From Galbitalea soli (GTDB lineage Bacteria; Actinomycetota; Actinomycetes; Actinomycetales; Microbacteriaceae), in contig NZ_JAAGWZ010000001.1 of the NCBI RefSeq assembly GCF_010686725.1, positions 1,214,700 to 1,278,699 on the forward strand: 64,000 nucleotides of DNA. The letters run 5' to 3'. Numbering within the stretch: the stretch's first letter is position 1; each line of letters starts with the position of its first letter. Under the pieces are notes generated by a model, which saw only the letters and a program-made list of their open reading frames with translations, had not been told where the DNA came from and did no database searches. Positions 8,072 through 17,093 of the stretch are shown here, piece by piece. The translations under genes and the position numbers were made by a program.

Positions 8072-8548
8072 ATGACCATGACCGAGAACCAGCCCTCCGT
8101 CGTCGACGCCGACGACTTCACCGTGCGCCGCACCGTCACGATCGCCGCCCCGGCGAGCAAAGTCTGGGCGGCCGTTACCGAGCCCGAGCACATCGTCAAG
8201 TGGTTCGGGCAGGGCGCGCAGCTCGACGGTCTCTCCGTGGGCTCGCGCGGCTCGCTCCGCTTCGACGGCTACGGCGAGTTCCCGATGCGCATCGAGGCCA
8301 TCGACCCCGAACGGATGATCGCCTACCGCTGGGGCAACGACAACGCCTCCCCGGTCGACCCGCTCGACGACGCCCACTCGACCGTGTTCCGCTTCACCCT
8401 CGAACCCGTCGATGGCGGTACCCGACTCACGGTCGTGGAGACCGGCTTCGGCACCCTCAGCGACCCGGCGGCCAGCATGGAGAGCAACCGGGGCGGCTGG
8501 GACTGGGAGCTCGACGAACTCGTCGCCTACCTCGAGGGCAGCGCGTGA
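8072..8548 (+). CDS. SRPBCC / AHSA1-type START-like domain protein
   Basis: A 158-residue protein of the SRPBCC (Bet v1-like) fold, AHSA1 branch. It begins with FTVRRTVTIAAPASKVWAAVTEPEHIVKWFG, then RMIAYRW, VFRFTLEPVDGGTRLTVVETGF and a C-terminal helix GGWDWELDELVAYLEG. Such proteins form a hydrophobic ligand pocket, and small-molecule or lipid ligands are typical. I start at the ATG at 8072 (AAGGA eight bases upstream). The stop overlaps the next start (GTGA). Pairing of an AHSA1 protein with an ArsR regulator is a common arrangement; the ligand is unknown. Confidence 0.9.
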   Translation: MTMTENQPSVVDADDFTVRRTVTIAAPASKVWAAVTEPEHIVKWFGQGAQLDGLSVGSRGSLRFDGYGEFPMRIEAIDPERMIAYRWGNDNASPVDPLDDAHSTVFRFTLEPVDGGTRLTVVETGFGTLSDPAASMESNRGGWDWELDELVAYLEGSA

Positions 8549-8862
8549 GCATCGCCGCCCTCGTGCCGGTGTTCGCCGCGCTGGGCGATGAGACGCGGTG
8601 GAGCATCCTGACCGCGCTGGGCGAGGGCGAGGCCTCAGCGTCGGCCCTCGCCGAGCGGCTGCCCGTCACCCGCCAGGCGATCGCCAAGCACCTCGCCGTG
8701 CTTCAGCAGGCCGGGCTCGTCGAGCCGGTGCGCGCCGGTCGTGAGCTGCGCTTCCGCGTGCTCGGTGCCCAGCTGAGCGACACCGCACGCCGCCTCGACC
8801 GCATCGGCGCGGAGTGGGATCGTCGGCTTGCCGCGATCAAGGAGATCGCGGAGTCGCTGTAG
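8545..8862 (+). CDS. ArsR-family winged-helix regulator
   Basis: A 105-residue winged-helix protein: FAALGDETRWSILTALGEGEASASALAERL, the recognition helix region VTRQAIAKHLAVLQQAGLVEPVRAGRELRFRV, and a short C-terminal helix. No Cys ligand pair of metal-sensing ArsR proteins is present in the recognition helix, so this is the non-metal type that accompanies AHSA1/SRPBCC genes. The GTG start overlaps the preceding stop by 4 bp. It probably binds the two palindromes upstream of the operon and represses it. Confidence 0.92.
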   Translation: MSIAALVPVFAALGDETRWSILTALGEGEASASALAERLPVTRQAIAKHLAVLQQAGLVEPVRAGRELRFRVLGAQLSDTARRLDRIGAEWDRRLAAIKEIAESL

Positions 8863-8873
8863 GGGTACCGCGG

Positions 8874-9068
8874 CTACGCGCCGAGCAGCGCCAGGCCGTG
8901 GTAGACGGCGTAGACCGGCCAGACGATCGCCTGAAGCAGCCCCAGCACCACCCCGAGGAAGGAGTGGTCGGAGCGCGAGATGAAGTAGATCGCCGCCCCG
9001 ATGTAGGCGAGGAGGAAGACGAACCCCCAGGGTCCGGCACGTTCCACGACACGAGCACGTTGGGTCAT
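8874..9068 (-). CDS. Small two-span membrane protein
   Basis: A 64-residue protein with two hydrophobic segments (FVFLLAYIGAAIYFI and FLGVVLGLLQAIVWPVYAVYHGLALLG) separated by a short charged loop RSDHS. The ATG at 9068 has GGAGG 5 nt upstream, which decides the start against an upstream ATG. It converges on the ArsR gene. Similar small proteins are common in actinobacteria; the function is unknown. Confidence 0.7.
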   Translation of the reverse strand: MTQRARVVERAGPWGFVFLLAYIGAAIYFISRSDHSFLGVVLGLLQAIVWPVYAVYHGLALLGA

Positions 9069-9298
9069 CAGGGCCTCCAGCATCGACGGCGATCACGGCG
9101 GCGCACGCCGCGCCGCGCACGCGACCATGCTGCCGCGCGGCCCGGGGCCCGAGACAGGGCCATTGGTCCCGGCGGGTGAGTTCGGGCGCGCCGCACCGCC
9201 TCGCCCGCGCATCCGCCGCACCCGGCGGGACCTTCGCCCCTCCTCCCCGCCAGCCCCGCGGCCTACGCTGCGAGTGCCTGGCACTAAGGAGGCACCCG

Positions 9299-9754
9299 AT
9301 GACCATCCACCGCACCACCCTCGAACCCCGCCGCATCCTCGCCGTGCGGGAACGCGTGGCGATGACCGCCCTGACCGACTTCTTCGCCCGGGCGTTCGGC
9401 GCCTCGGCCGCCGCCCTCGAATCCTCGGGCCTCCACCCCGCCGGCCCGCCCGTCGCCGTCTACGTCGGCACCCCCGGCACGACCGTGGACGTTGCGGCGG
9501 GCTTCCCCTTCACCGGCCCGCTGACGGCACCCGAGGGCACGGTCATCGTGGACCTGCCCTCGGGTGACGCCGTCGAGGCCATCCACGTCGGCCCCTACGA
9601 CGAGCTCTCCGTCACCTACGAGGCGGTGGGCCGCGAGCTCGTCGACGCGGGCCTCACCCACACCGACACCATGTTCGAGGAGTACCTCACCGACCCCGAC
9701 ACGAGCCCCGACCCCGGCACCTGGCGCACCCGCATCGTCTTCCCGTTGCAGTAG
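9299..9754 (+). CDS. GyrI-like / AraC effector-binding domain protein
   Basis: A 151-residue stand-alone effector-binding domain: LEPRRILAVRERVAMTALTDFF at the start, PVAVYVGTP in the middle, AIHVGPYDELSVTYEAVGREL with the conserved HxGPYDxL motif, and a C-terminal FEEYLTDPDTSPDP segment with the family's glutamate. This fold binds small aromatic or cationic ligands in multidrug regulators and gyrase-inhibitor homologues. There is no DNA-binding domain. An AAGGAGG site lies 6 nt before the ATG. It is monocistronic, with a converging ROK gene downstream. Confidence 0.9.
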   Translation: MTIHRTTLEPRRILAVRERVAMTALTDFFARAFGASAAALESSGLHPAGPPVAVYVGTPGTTVDVAAGFPFTGPLTAPEGTVIVDLPSGDAVEAIHVGPYDELSVTYEAVGRELVDAGLTHTDTMFEEYLTDPDTSPDPGTWRTRIVFPLQ

Positions 9755-9775
9755 GGGGCGGATGCCCGGCCGGGG

Positions 9776-10705
9776 CTACGCCGAGCGGGCGATCGCCAGC
9801 ACCGCCGCGCCGATCGCCCCGCCATATTCCCCGAACTCCGCCACCGCGATGCGCGGGGTCGGATAGGCGCCCGTCACCTCGGCGAGCGCGTCATGAAGCG
9901 CCCGCTCGAAGTGCGGGAAGTAGGTCGATCCGCTGCCCCCGAGGATGAGGATCTGCGGTCGAAACACCGTCAATAGCGTGGCGGCGCCTGCCGCCAGCCG
10001 CCGTCCGTAGTCGTCGAAGACGGCCCGTGCGACGGGGTCACCGCTGGTCGCGCGATCGGCGACCAGGTCGATGTCGGCGGAGCTGTTCCTCGGGTCTTCA
10101 ACGAGTACCGTGCAGCTCCTCTGGAGCGCTTGGCGGGAGGCCAGTTGCTCCCAGCAACAGCGTCTGCCGCAGTAGCACGGGGCGGGCGGGCCGTCGACGC
10201 CCAGGTGGCCCGCCTCCGGATGCTGTCCGTCCGCCCCTCGCACGGGCTCGCCGACGTTCAGCATGCTGACGCCGACGCCCGTGCCGAGCGTGACCATCAG
10301 CACGTGGTCGTATCCCCTGCCCGCGCCGACGGTCGCCTCGCCGAGTGCGGCCGTGACGGCATCGTTGTCGATGTACGCGGGAACCCCGACGCTGTGGCGA
10401 AGGAGCGCCGGGACATTCACCCCGGTGAGCGCCGGCAGGGTGTCCGGATTCTGGATGATCCCCTCAGCTGAGATCGGCCCGCTCACCCCCACGCCGATCG
10501 CCGCGATCTCAGATCCGACCACCAGCTCAGCGACGGATTCGGCGAAGAAGGTCTCCAACTCGGCGGGTGTCGCGCGTGCCGGCGTCGAGGCGATGGCTGA
10601 CTGCAGCACAGTCAATTCCTCATCCACCGCCACGAACCGTGTTGCCGTGCCGCCCACGTCGATGCCGACGAACGTTCGTGCCGGAGCGACGCCCGACCAC
10701 GTCAT
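9776..10705 (-). CDS. ROK-family sugar kinase
   Basis: A 309-residue ROK (repressor, ORF, kinase) protein without the N-terminal helix-turn-helix, so a kinase rather than a repressor. The N-terminal phosphate loop is GIDVGGTATRF. The substrate region contains EAGHLGV with the conserved His, followed by the zinc-binding pattern CYCGRRCCWEQ. A C-terminal ILGGSGS loop completes the ATPase fold. Its ATG overlaps the SIS gene's TGA (10702-10705). In this operon it probably phosphorylates the imported sugar moiety or product; substrate specificity cannot be read from the sequence. Confidence 0.93.
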   Translation of the reverse strand: MTWSGVAPARTFVGIDVGGTATRFVAVDEELTVLQSAIASTPARATPAELETFFAESVAELVVGSEIAAIGVGVSGPISAEGIIQNPDTLPALTGVNVPALLRHSVGVPAYIDNDAVTAALGEATVGAGRGYDHVLMVTLGTGVGVSMLNVGEPVRGADGQHPEAGHLGVDGPPAPCYCGRRCCWEQLASRQALQRSCTVLVEDPRNSSADIDLVADRATSGDPVARAVFDDYGRRLAAGAATLLTVFRPQILILGGSGSTYFPHFERALHDALAEVTGAYPTPRIAVAEFGEYGGAIGAAVLAIARSA

Positions 10706-11739
10706 AGCGCGGTGGTGACTTTGCTGCCGAATGCGAAGGCGCCGGGGGTCACACCGTTGGCCTTGGCCAACTCGATCGCGATGAGCTCCGCGATGACGGC
10801 TCCCCCGACGAGCCCCTCCAGCGGTGACGCGTGCGAGTGCGTGAGGGTCGTCGCGCCGTCGACGCGCAGGTCGCCGATGAGCACGACGGAGGAATCCACC
10901 GCGACGAGGTCCTCGGCGAGCCGCCGCACCGAGGGGTCGGCGTCGTCCTCGTAAGCGCCATAGAGGAACACCGTGAGCCCCGGGCCGGCGAGTTCGAAGG
11001 GGCCATGCCGAAACTGCCCGCCGACGTGTCCCTCAATCGGAACCTTCGCGGCCTCCTTGGTGATGAGACCAGCGAAGAGGGCGGTGGCGGCGTCATCCCG
11101 TCGACCGACGGAGGCGAGCCGGGAATCCAGGTGACCCAGGGCGCGCTTCGCGACCCCGGCGACCATCGTCACATCGAGCAGCTCGGTCACCCGATCGGCG
11201 GCCGCGGCGATCTCCGCGCGCGCCCGCGTGGGATCCTCTCCCCTGAACGCGCCGACGATGCGCCGATGGGCCGCGAGCGTGTTGAGGTAGCTCTTGGTGC
11301 TGACGGTGGCCTCGTCGCCGCTGAGCAGCGGGAGGTAGAGTTCGGCCGCCGTGGCCAGCGGGCTCTCGGGGTCGGCGGTGATGCCGACGAGCTGGCCACC
11401 GGCAATGCGTCCGTCACCGAAACGATCGACGAGTTCGACGATCTCGCCACTCGCGCCCGACTGCGAGGTGGCGAACACGAGCGTGTCGGCCGTGATGAGG
11501 CCGGGTGTGTCGAGCAACTGCCCGGTGTCCACCGACCAGGTCGGGCGACCCGCTGCCGTGAGGGAGCGCCAGGTGGGCAGACCCGCGAAGTGCGAGCTTC
11601 CCATCCCCGTGAACAGGATGCGCTCCCAGTCACGCGAGGCCAGCTCGAGCAGCCCCGGCTCCAGCCCCGCGTCGGCGGCCGTCCGGAGTGCGGCGGGCTG
11701 GCCGAGCACGTCGAGTTCGAAGGGGGTGAGGTCGGTCAT
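10702..11739 (-). CDS. SIS-domain sugar isomerase/deglycase (GlmS/AgaS/FrlB-like)
   Basis: A 345-residue protein with two SIS domains. The first has ILFTGMGSSHFAGLP and the TSQSGASGEIVELV loop typical of phosphosugar binding; the second has AKVPIEGHVGGQFRHGPFE, which corresponds to the catalytic C-terminal region of GlmS-type isomerases and fructosamine deglycases. The glutaminase domain of GlmS is absent. An AAGGA site 8 nt upstream supports the ATG at 11739. It lies 17 bp after the GMC gene and overlaps the kinase gene, suggesting deamination/isomerisation of a phosphorylated amino-sugar or Amadori compound. The exact substrate is unknown. Confidence 0.85.
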   Translation of the reverse strand: MTDLTPFELDVLGQPAALRTAADAGLEPGLLELASRDWERILFTGMGSSHFAGLPTWRSLTAAGRPTWSVDTGQLLDTPGLITADTLVFATSQSGASGEIVELVDRFGDGRIAGGQLVGITADPESPLATAAELYLPLLSGDEATVSTKSYLNTLAAHRRIVGAFRGEDPTRARAEIAAAADRVTELLDVTMVAGVAKRALGHLDSRLASVGRRDDAATALFAGLITKEAAKVPIEGHVGGQFRHGPFELAGPGLTVFLYGAYEDDADPSVRRLAEDLVAVDSSVVLIGDLRVDGATTLTHSHASPLEGLVGGAVIAELIAIELAKANGVTPGAFAFGSKVTTAL

Positions 11740-11756
11740 GGTCGTGGTTCCTTGCA

Positions 11757-13298
11757 TCAGGCGATCTGAGTGGAGCGGGTGGATGCGATGTCGAGGGGGC
11801 TGAGATCGAGCAGCCCCGCGGCGATTCGCGCGCCGATCATCGCGGTCGGGAGGTTGATGTTGCCGCGGGTGATGGCGGGCATGATGGAGGCATCCGCCAC
11901 GTAGAGCCCGGCGACGCCGTGCACGCTGCCGGTGTTGTCGACGACGGCGAGCGGGTCGGTGGCCGGCCCCATCTTGCAGCTCCCCGCCGGGTGGCAGTAG
12001 TTGACGATGTTGGCGAGCGGGTCGGCGGTGCCGGGCACACGCTCCCCGAGAACCTGGGCCAGCTCGGGCTGGGCGACCATGCGCTCGAGCAACTCGAGCG
12101 ACTCGGCGAGCACCTGCCGGTCGTACCCTTCCGGATCGGTGCCGTAGCGATGGTCGATCACCGGGTTGACCACGTCGAGGTCGGCGGCGAGCGTGACCGA
12201 CCCCTCCGACCGCGCCCGCATGGCACCTCCGTAGAGCGTGATCGGCGGAAGGCCGGGGTGGCCGCTGTTCGCGCCCGCGACCATGAAGACGTGGATGTCG
12301 TACGGCCCGTCATCGCAGAGTGACGACTTCGCCCGCCCGACCGTCTGCTCGTCGGGATTCCACGAAAGCGCCGCGAGCTCCTCCACGAGCCCCGGCCGGC
12401 CGGCGAAATCGAGTTGAACGCAGGCGTGATCCACCAGGTGCTTGCCCACGCCGGGCAGATCGACCTCGACCGGGATGCCCAGCGCCTCGAGTTCGTCTGC
12501 GGGGCCGACGCCCGAACGCAGCAGCAGCGCGGGCGAGTGATACGCACCGGCCGACACGACAACCCGGCTCGCGGCGATGAAATTCACCCCGCCGGGATGC
12601 TGCACGAAGACGCCCGTCGCGACCCCGTCCTCGATGTGGATGCGCGTCACCGTCGAGTCAGCGAGGATGCTGAAGTTCGGGCGCTCCCGCACCGCGTCGA
12701 TGAAGGCGAACGCGCTGTTGAAGCGCACCCCATCCGCGGTGACGTTCACCGGCATCGGGCCGATCCCCTCGGCAGCGGCAAGGTCGTCGAGGTCGTCGGC
12801 GAAGGGCAGCCCGGCGAGGATGCCCGCCTCGACGAATGCGCGCTGGGGTGGCGTGAGGTCATCCATCGTGTAGCGACGCACCTGGAACCGGTCGCGCACC
12901 CATTCGAGGAGCGGTTCGACCTCGTCGGCGGTCCAGCCCGGGTTGCCCTGCGTCGCCCACTCGTCGTAGTCGAAGCGGGCACCCAGTGAGGCGGTGCAGC
13001 CATTGTGGGCCGAGCAGCCTCCGAGGATCCGCGCCCGCGGGAGGTCGAGTCGGGAGTCGCCGACCGTGCTCGCGGTGTGCAGCTCGTAGTCGTGAGACAG
13101 CGGAATCGATCGTGCGTCGAGCATGTCGGCGGGCCAGTTGCCGTCGATGCGAGCTCCGTAGTCCGGTCCCGCTTCGATGAGGAGAACGGTTCCGTCGCTG
13201 TGGGCGGCGAACGTCGCTGCGAAGGCCGCGCCGCCGGTTCCGCCGCCGATCACGACGGTGTCGACGGAATCGGGGAGGTGGTGCTCTGGAGTGGTCAT
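11757..13298 (-). CDS. GMC-family FAD oxidoreductase
   Basis: A 513-residue glucose-methanol-choline oxidoreductase. The N-terminal dinucleotide fold VVIGGGTGGAAFAATF and the ADP-binding LLIEAGPD lie near the start. Middle GMC signatures GGCSAHNGCTASLGARFDYDEW and SAGAYHSPALLLRSGVG are clear. The C-terminal catalytic His is in CHPAGSCKMG, with ITRGNINLPTAMIGARIAAG closing the flavin site. The ATG at 13298 is preceded by AGGA and begins the homologous region; a longer frame upstream is not credible. It oxidises an alcohol or sugar hydroxyl; within this operon possibly the side chain of the imported compound. Confidence 0.92.
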   Translation of the reverse strand: MTTPEHHLPDSVDTVVIGGGTGGAAFAATFAAHSDGTVLLIEAGPDYGARIDGNWPADMLDARSIPLSHDYELHTASTVGDSRLDLPRARILGGCSAHNGCTASLGARFDYDEWATQGNPGWTADEVEPLLEWVRDRFQVRRYTMDDLTPPQRAFVEAGILAGLPFADDLDDLAAAEGIGPMPVNVTADGVRFNSAFAFIDAVRERPNFSILADSTVTRIHIEDGVATGVFVQHPGGVNFIAASRVVVSAGAYHSPALLLRSGVGPADELEALGIPVEVDLPGVGKHLVDHACVQLDFAGRPGLVEELAALSWNPDEQTVGRAKSSLCDDGPYDIHVFMVAGANSGHPGLPPITLYGGAMRARSEGSVTLAADLDVVNPVIDHRYGTDPEGYDRQVLAESLELLERMVAQPELAQVLGERVPGTADPLANIVNYCHPAGSCKMGPATDPLAVVDNTGSVHGVAGLYVADASIMPAITRGNINLPTAMIGARIAAGLLDLSPLDIASTRSTQIA

Positions 13299-13320
13299 GT
13301 CGTCCTGGTGTTTCTGCTGG

Positions 13321-14079
13321 TCATGCGATGAGGAGTTCGAGTCCGCCGAGAGACAACTCGCGACGGTGGTCGACGCCCAGGGCGTCGTCGGTGAGGATCG
13401 CGTCGACGTCGTCCACGCCGCAGATCCTCGCGAAGGCCTCGCGGCCGAACTTCGAGGCGTCGCAGGCAACGAGCGTGCGGCGGGCGGCGTTGAGGGCCGC
13501 GCGCTTCACGGCCGCGTCGTCGACGTTCCATTCGGTGAAGCCGGTGCTGGTCGAGACGGCCGACGCGGTCATGAGGTAGACGTCGAATCGGTAGCGCGCG
13601 AGTGCGGCGTCGACCTCCGGCCCGATGATGCTGGACTCGCCCGTGCGGATGATTCCCCCCGGCACCATCACCTTCGTCGCCTGGTCGGTCGACAGGATCT
13701 CGGCGATCCGGAGGTTGAGAGCGCACACCGTGATGTTGCGGCCGACGAGCTCTTCAGCGATCGCCACCCCGGTGCTGCCACCGTCGAGGATGATCGTCTG
13801 TCCGTCGATCACCTGGCGGCTGGCCAGCGCAGCGATCTTCCGCTTCGCCTCACTGTTGGTGCGCGTGCGTAGGCTGAACGGCGGCTCGAAGCTCCCGCTC
13901 GCGGCGGGCGCCGCGCCGCCGTGCGTTCGCACGAGGAGTCCAGCGGCGGCCAGCTGGTTGAGGTCGCGACGCACCGTCATCTCCGACACCTCGAACCGCA
14001 CGCTCAGCTCGGTGATCGTCAGCTCTCCGCGGCGGGCGAGCTGCGCGAGGATGTCCTGCTGTCGTGTCTCGGCGTTCAT
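13321..14079 (-). CDS. DeoR-family transcriptional regulator
   Basis: A 252-residue regulator with the DeoR helix-turn-helix at residues 7-56 (RQQDILAQLARRGELTITEL, VSEMTVRRDLNQLAAAGLLVRTHGGA) and a C-terminal phosphosugar-sensing DeoRC domain (KRKIAALASRQVIDGQTIILDGGSTG, ITVCALNLRIAEIL, VACDASKFGREAFARI). It lies between the permease and the GMC gene on the same strand and should control the operon in response to a sugar-phosphate intermediate. The candidate operator lies upstream of the permease. Confidence 0.94.
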   Translation of the reverse strand: MNAETRQQDILAQLARRGELTITELSVRFEVSEMTVRRDLNQLAAAGLLVRTHGGAAPAASGSFEPPFSLRTRTNSEAKRKIAALASRQVIDGQTIILDGGSTGVAIAEELVGRNITVCALNLRIAEILSTDQATKVMVPGGIIRTGESSIIGPEVDAALARYRFDVYLMTASAVSTSTGFTEWNVDDAAVKRAALNAARRTLVACDASKFGREAFARICGVDDVDAILTDDALGVDHRRELSLGGLELLIA

Positions 14080-14130
14080 GAGCGTGATCCCTTCGTCGGG
14101 CGGGCTGTGGCGAGTGCTACCGCTGCGTGA

Positions 14131-15573
14131 CTAGTCAACATCAGGCAGTTCGCCGGCCCGGGCCATCCAGGCACGATTTCCGGGCCTGAGGTTGCGGCCG
14201 ATCAGGATAGCGAGACCGAACACCACGTAGGCGACCGCGATGAAGGGCGCGAGCACGACGGGGAAGGCGGGCAGCGGCACAAGGCTGTTGTAGGCAATCA
14301 GAATCAGGGCGACCGTCGACACGATGGGAGCCACGATGTACGACAGCACGCTGAACTCTTCGGGGTGCTTGGTGCGGAAGTAGAGGTACGCACCGATGTT
14401 CATCATGATGAAGATCGGGATGTACACGAAGGTTCCCGTGGTGCCGAGCACGTTGAACAGGTTGTAGGGGCCCAGCGGCAGACCGGCACCCAGGCAGATC
14501 ACGAGGGCGACGATCGACTGCACGATGACGGCGGTGATCGGGGTGTGGTGAGTCTTCTGCACTCGGGCGAAGAACTCGGGCAGAGCACCCGTGCGCGCGA
14601 TTCCGTAGATCGTGCGCGTTGCACTCGTGGTGCAGGCGATGCACACGCCGAGTCCGGAGTTGACGAGCGCGATGAGCACGAGGATGGACGCTCCGTGCCA
14701 GAGGCGATCGGCGAGAACGAAGGCGGGCGCGGTCGGTGAGGATGCGAGCGCGGCGAGCTTGTCAGTGCCCCAGCCGATCTGCAGTCCCCAGGCCGTGACG
14801 ACGTAGAAGAGGCCGATGAGCACGAGCGAGCCGATGATCGCCTTGGGCACGATTCGCTTGGGATCGCGGGACTCCTCTCCCACGGCGGCTGCGCTCTCGA
14901 ACCCGGTGAACGCGAAGATCGACAGCACGATCGCGAGGAAGAAGCCGGATCCGTTGCTGATGTTGGCCGGGTTGAAGCCGTCGAGGTTGACACCACCAAC
15001 GCCGGGGTGAAGCACGCCAGACAGCGCGAGTCCGAGGCCCACGATCATCTCGAAGCAGGTCATGACGACGAGGAACTTGATCGAGATCACGATGCCCCGG
15101 TAGGCGCAGGCGAAGCAGATGAGCAGGATGACCGTGGCATAGACCCACCACGGAACGCCGAAGCCGTACTTGCTGGTGAGCTCGTCTTGCAGGACGGCAC
15201 CGGTGAAGGCGGCAAGGGCGGCCGGCACGATGGTGACCATGATCGCGTAGAGCCAGCCCGTCATGAACCCGGCTTTCGGACCAATGCCCGCGGAGACGTA
15301 GGTGTAGAAGCCGCCGGCGGAGGGAAGATGGCGAGCGAGTCCGCGCATGGGCACCGCGATCACCAGGCACACGAGGAAGGCCGCGAGGTAGGTGAGCGGC
15401 GCGGCGACACCCGCCTGACCGGTGGTGAAGGCGATCGTGTAGAAGATTCCGAGAGTCGGGGAGATCTGGGCGATGGACTGCATGAGGGTTCCACCGAGCC
15501 CGATCGATCCCTTGCTCAGGCCCGAGCGGAGGGTGACGTCGTCTTCGGTGGCAGTGCGGGGGATGGTTGACAC
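14131..15573 (-). CDS. APC-superfamily amino acid/amine permease
   Basis: A 480-residue transporter with about twelve membrane spans. The first helix region SIGLGGTLMQSIAQISPTLG, the PTLGIFYTIAF break, SAGGFYTYVSAGIGPKAGFM and GFESAAAVGEESRDPKRIVP are typical of the amino acid-polyamine-organocation superfamily. It is the first gene of a five-gene minus-strand operon. The substrate is presumably a free or glycated amino acid or amine, judging from the downstream deglycase-like and kinase genes; this is inferred, not visible. Confidence 0.92.
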   Translation of the reverse strand: MSTIPRTATEDDVTLRSGLSKGSIGLGGTLMQSIAQISPTLGIFYTIAFTTGQAGVAAPLTYLAAFLVCLVIAVPMRGLARHLPSAGGFYTYVSAGIGPKAGFMTGWLYAIMVTIVPAALAAFTGAVLQDELTSKYGFGVPWWVYATVILLICFACAYRGIVISIKFLVVMTCFEMIVGLGLALSGVLHPGVGGVNLDGFNPANISNGSGFFLAIVLSIFAFTGFESAAAVGEESRDPKRIVPKAIIGSLVLIGLFYVVTAWGLQIGWGTDKLAALASSPTAPAFVLADRLWHGASILVLIALVNSGLGVCIACTTSATRTIYGIARTGALPEFFARVQKTHHTPITAVIVQSIVALVICLGAGLPLGPYNLFNVLGTTGTFVYIPIFIMMNIGAYLYFRTKHPEEFSVLSYIVAPIVSTVALILIAYNSLVPLPAFPVVLAPFIAVAYVVFGLAILIGRNLRPGNRAWMARAGELPDVD

Positions 15574-15637
15574 GAAGCTCTCCTTTGAACTGAACCGTCG
15601 CGGTAGACCGGATATCTAACACGTTTGATGTTCAGTA

Positions 15638-15673
15638 TGACATCAATTGCGTCAATTTGAGCATTAAATGTCA
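15638..15673. promoter_or_regulatory. Candidate operator/promoter region of the permease operon
   Basis: In an AT-rich patch 65-100 bp upstream of the permease start, a long imperfect inverted repeat is bounded by TGACAT (15638-15643) and ATGTCA (15668-15673). Related half-sites (TTTGATG, GCGTCAA) lie inside and just outside it. Repeats of this sort are typical of DeoR-family operators, and the cognate regulator is the second gene of the operon. The assignment is tentative. Confidence 0.4.
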
Positions 15674-15821
15674 GGTGATCTGTTATCACCGTGTTTCGAC
15701 CGCGTGACAATCTGGCGCGAGGCGCGCGGGGTCGCCGGTTCATCGAACAGTGTCGTCCGAGGCGTCGCTGACTCCACATCGCCAGGCGGCGCCTGCTGAA
15801 GACTGAAAAAGAGAACCGGTG

Positions 15822-17093
15822 TCAGCTCTCGCCCGTGGGGGCGCTGTCATCGGGCTCATCGTCGGCCTCTCGCCACTTTTCGGTCCGCTCCGCAAATCGC
15901 TCGGCCAGCGCCGCGGTAGCGGACTGGGCCCGGTCTATGGAGGCGCCACCGAATCGCGCGGCGGCCTCGATGCTGTCCTGACCCACATCCACGATCTTGT
16001 CCCGTGCCTCGATCACGGCGGTGGTCCACCGCTTCGATTCGACATCGCTTCGCCCGCCCTCAATGCCGAGACGGGACCGAAACTCCACGACGTCTCCCGC
16101 GACGTGATTGCTTGACCGCACAACCGACCGCGACGAGCTGGGGTGGAGTAGCACCTGCCCATTTGCCGCCGCGGCCGCGGCGTCCATGCGATCCAGAAGT
16201 CGACGGGTGCTGCGCTCGATCAACTCCACCCTGTTCTCGCGAGCCGCCTTCAGCGCGAGGCGGTGAAGATCCAACTCCCCAGGCGACGCATCCAAAACTC
16301 GGTCGAGCTCCAGAACCGCGATTCCGTCCTGCAGTTGAAAGCATCCGGCGAGTATCGCCAACCACTCTCGCACCTTGGGCTCCGCCTCCTTTGACGCCCG
16401 CGCGACGTCGCCGATGGCCGACTTCTTCTCGAGCTTCTCCGCGAGCGCATCGAGTTGGCGCAGCGCATAGGCCTGCGTGCGGGCGATCGTGACCGCTGTG
16501 CCTTGAACCTTCGACCAGGTCGTCTCCGACACGTGGCCCACCTGGCTTCGGATCGTCATCGCCTCTTCGATGAGGAAGTCCACGCCAATCATGTCGGCGA
16601 CCACGGCATCCTTCTGTGCGCGCAGTAGATCGTCGACCTTCTCGTCGATGATGGCGAGGTAGTCGGTGATCTCATCCATGGCTTGCTCCATGGCGATCTG
16701 CGACATGATTGCCGCGGCACCAGCGAGAAAGGCAGGGCTGGCCAGTAGAGCAGCGGGACCCGTCGCGAATTGGACGATCGCCTTGATCTGTCCGCCGCTC
16801 GCCTGGACGACGCCTCGGCTCAGGCCGGGGCTGGACCCCTTCATGAGCCCGAATTTGTTGATCTTCTCCGCAGTCTCCTTGGTGAGCTTCACCCATCTGC
16901 CCGAGCCCGCGGCGATCTCTGCCGCCGCCTGCAACCCACCGGCGGCGCCGAACAGCGCACGATCGAGGCGCGGGAGCCCGAGTTCTTTGGACTCCGATAG
17001 GCCCTCCCCCATCAGGAATCTCTCGACGGACGCGGGGTCCCCGATAACCGCCAAGCCGTCCCCGTCGCTGATGAGTTCAATCTCGTCACTCAT
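15822..17093 (-). CDS. Large helical protein with central hydrophobic segment, function unknown
   Basis: A 423-residue, almost entirely alpha-helical protein. An N-terminal 70 residues of mixed charge lead to a strongly hydrophobic stretch (residues about 105-145, including FATGPAALLASPAFLAGAAA), followed by long heptad-like helices (EKVDDLLRAQKDAVVADMIG; ALRQLDALAEKLEKK) and an acidic tail. There is no signal peptide. The arrangement, with one hydrophobic hairpin in a helical bundle, is reminiscent of alpha-helical pore-forming or membrane-remodelling proteins, but I cannot name a family. It is monocistronic between the permease operon and a divergent exported-protein gene. Confidence 0.75.
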   Translation of the reverse strand: MSDEIELISDGDGLAVIGDPASVERFLMGEGLSESKELGLPRLDRALFGAAGGLQAAAEIAAGSGRWVKLTKETAEKINKFGLMKGSSPGLSRGVVQASGGQIKAIVQFATGPAALLASPAFLAGAAAIMSQIAMEQAMDEITDYLAIIDEKVDDLLRAQKDAVVADMIGVDFLIEEAMTIRSQVGHVSETTWSKVQGTAVTIARTQAYALRQLDALAEKLEKKSAIGDVARASKEAEPKVREWLAILAGCFQLQDGIAVLELDRVLDASPGELDLHRLALKAARENRVELIERSTRRLLDRMDAAAAAANGQVLLHPSSSRSVVRSSNHVAGDVVEFRSRLGIEGGRSDVESKRWTTAVIEARDKIVDVGQDSIEAAARFGGASIDRAQSATAALAERFAERTEKWREADDEPDDSAPTGES

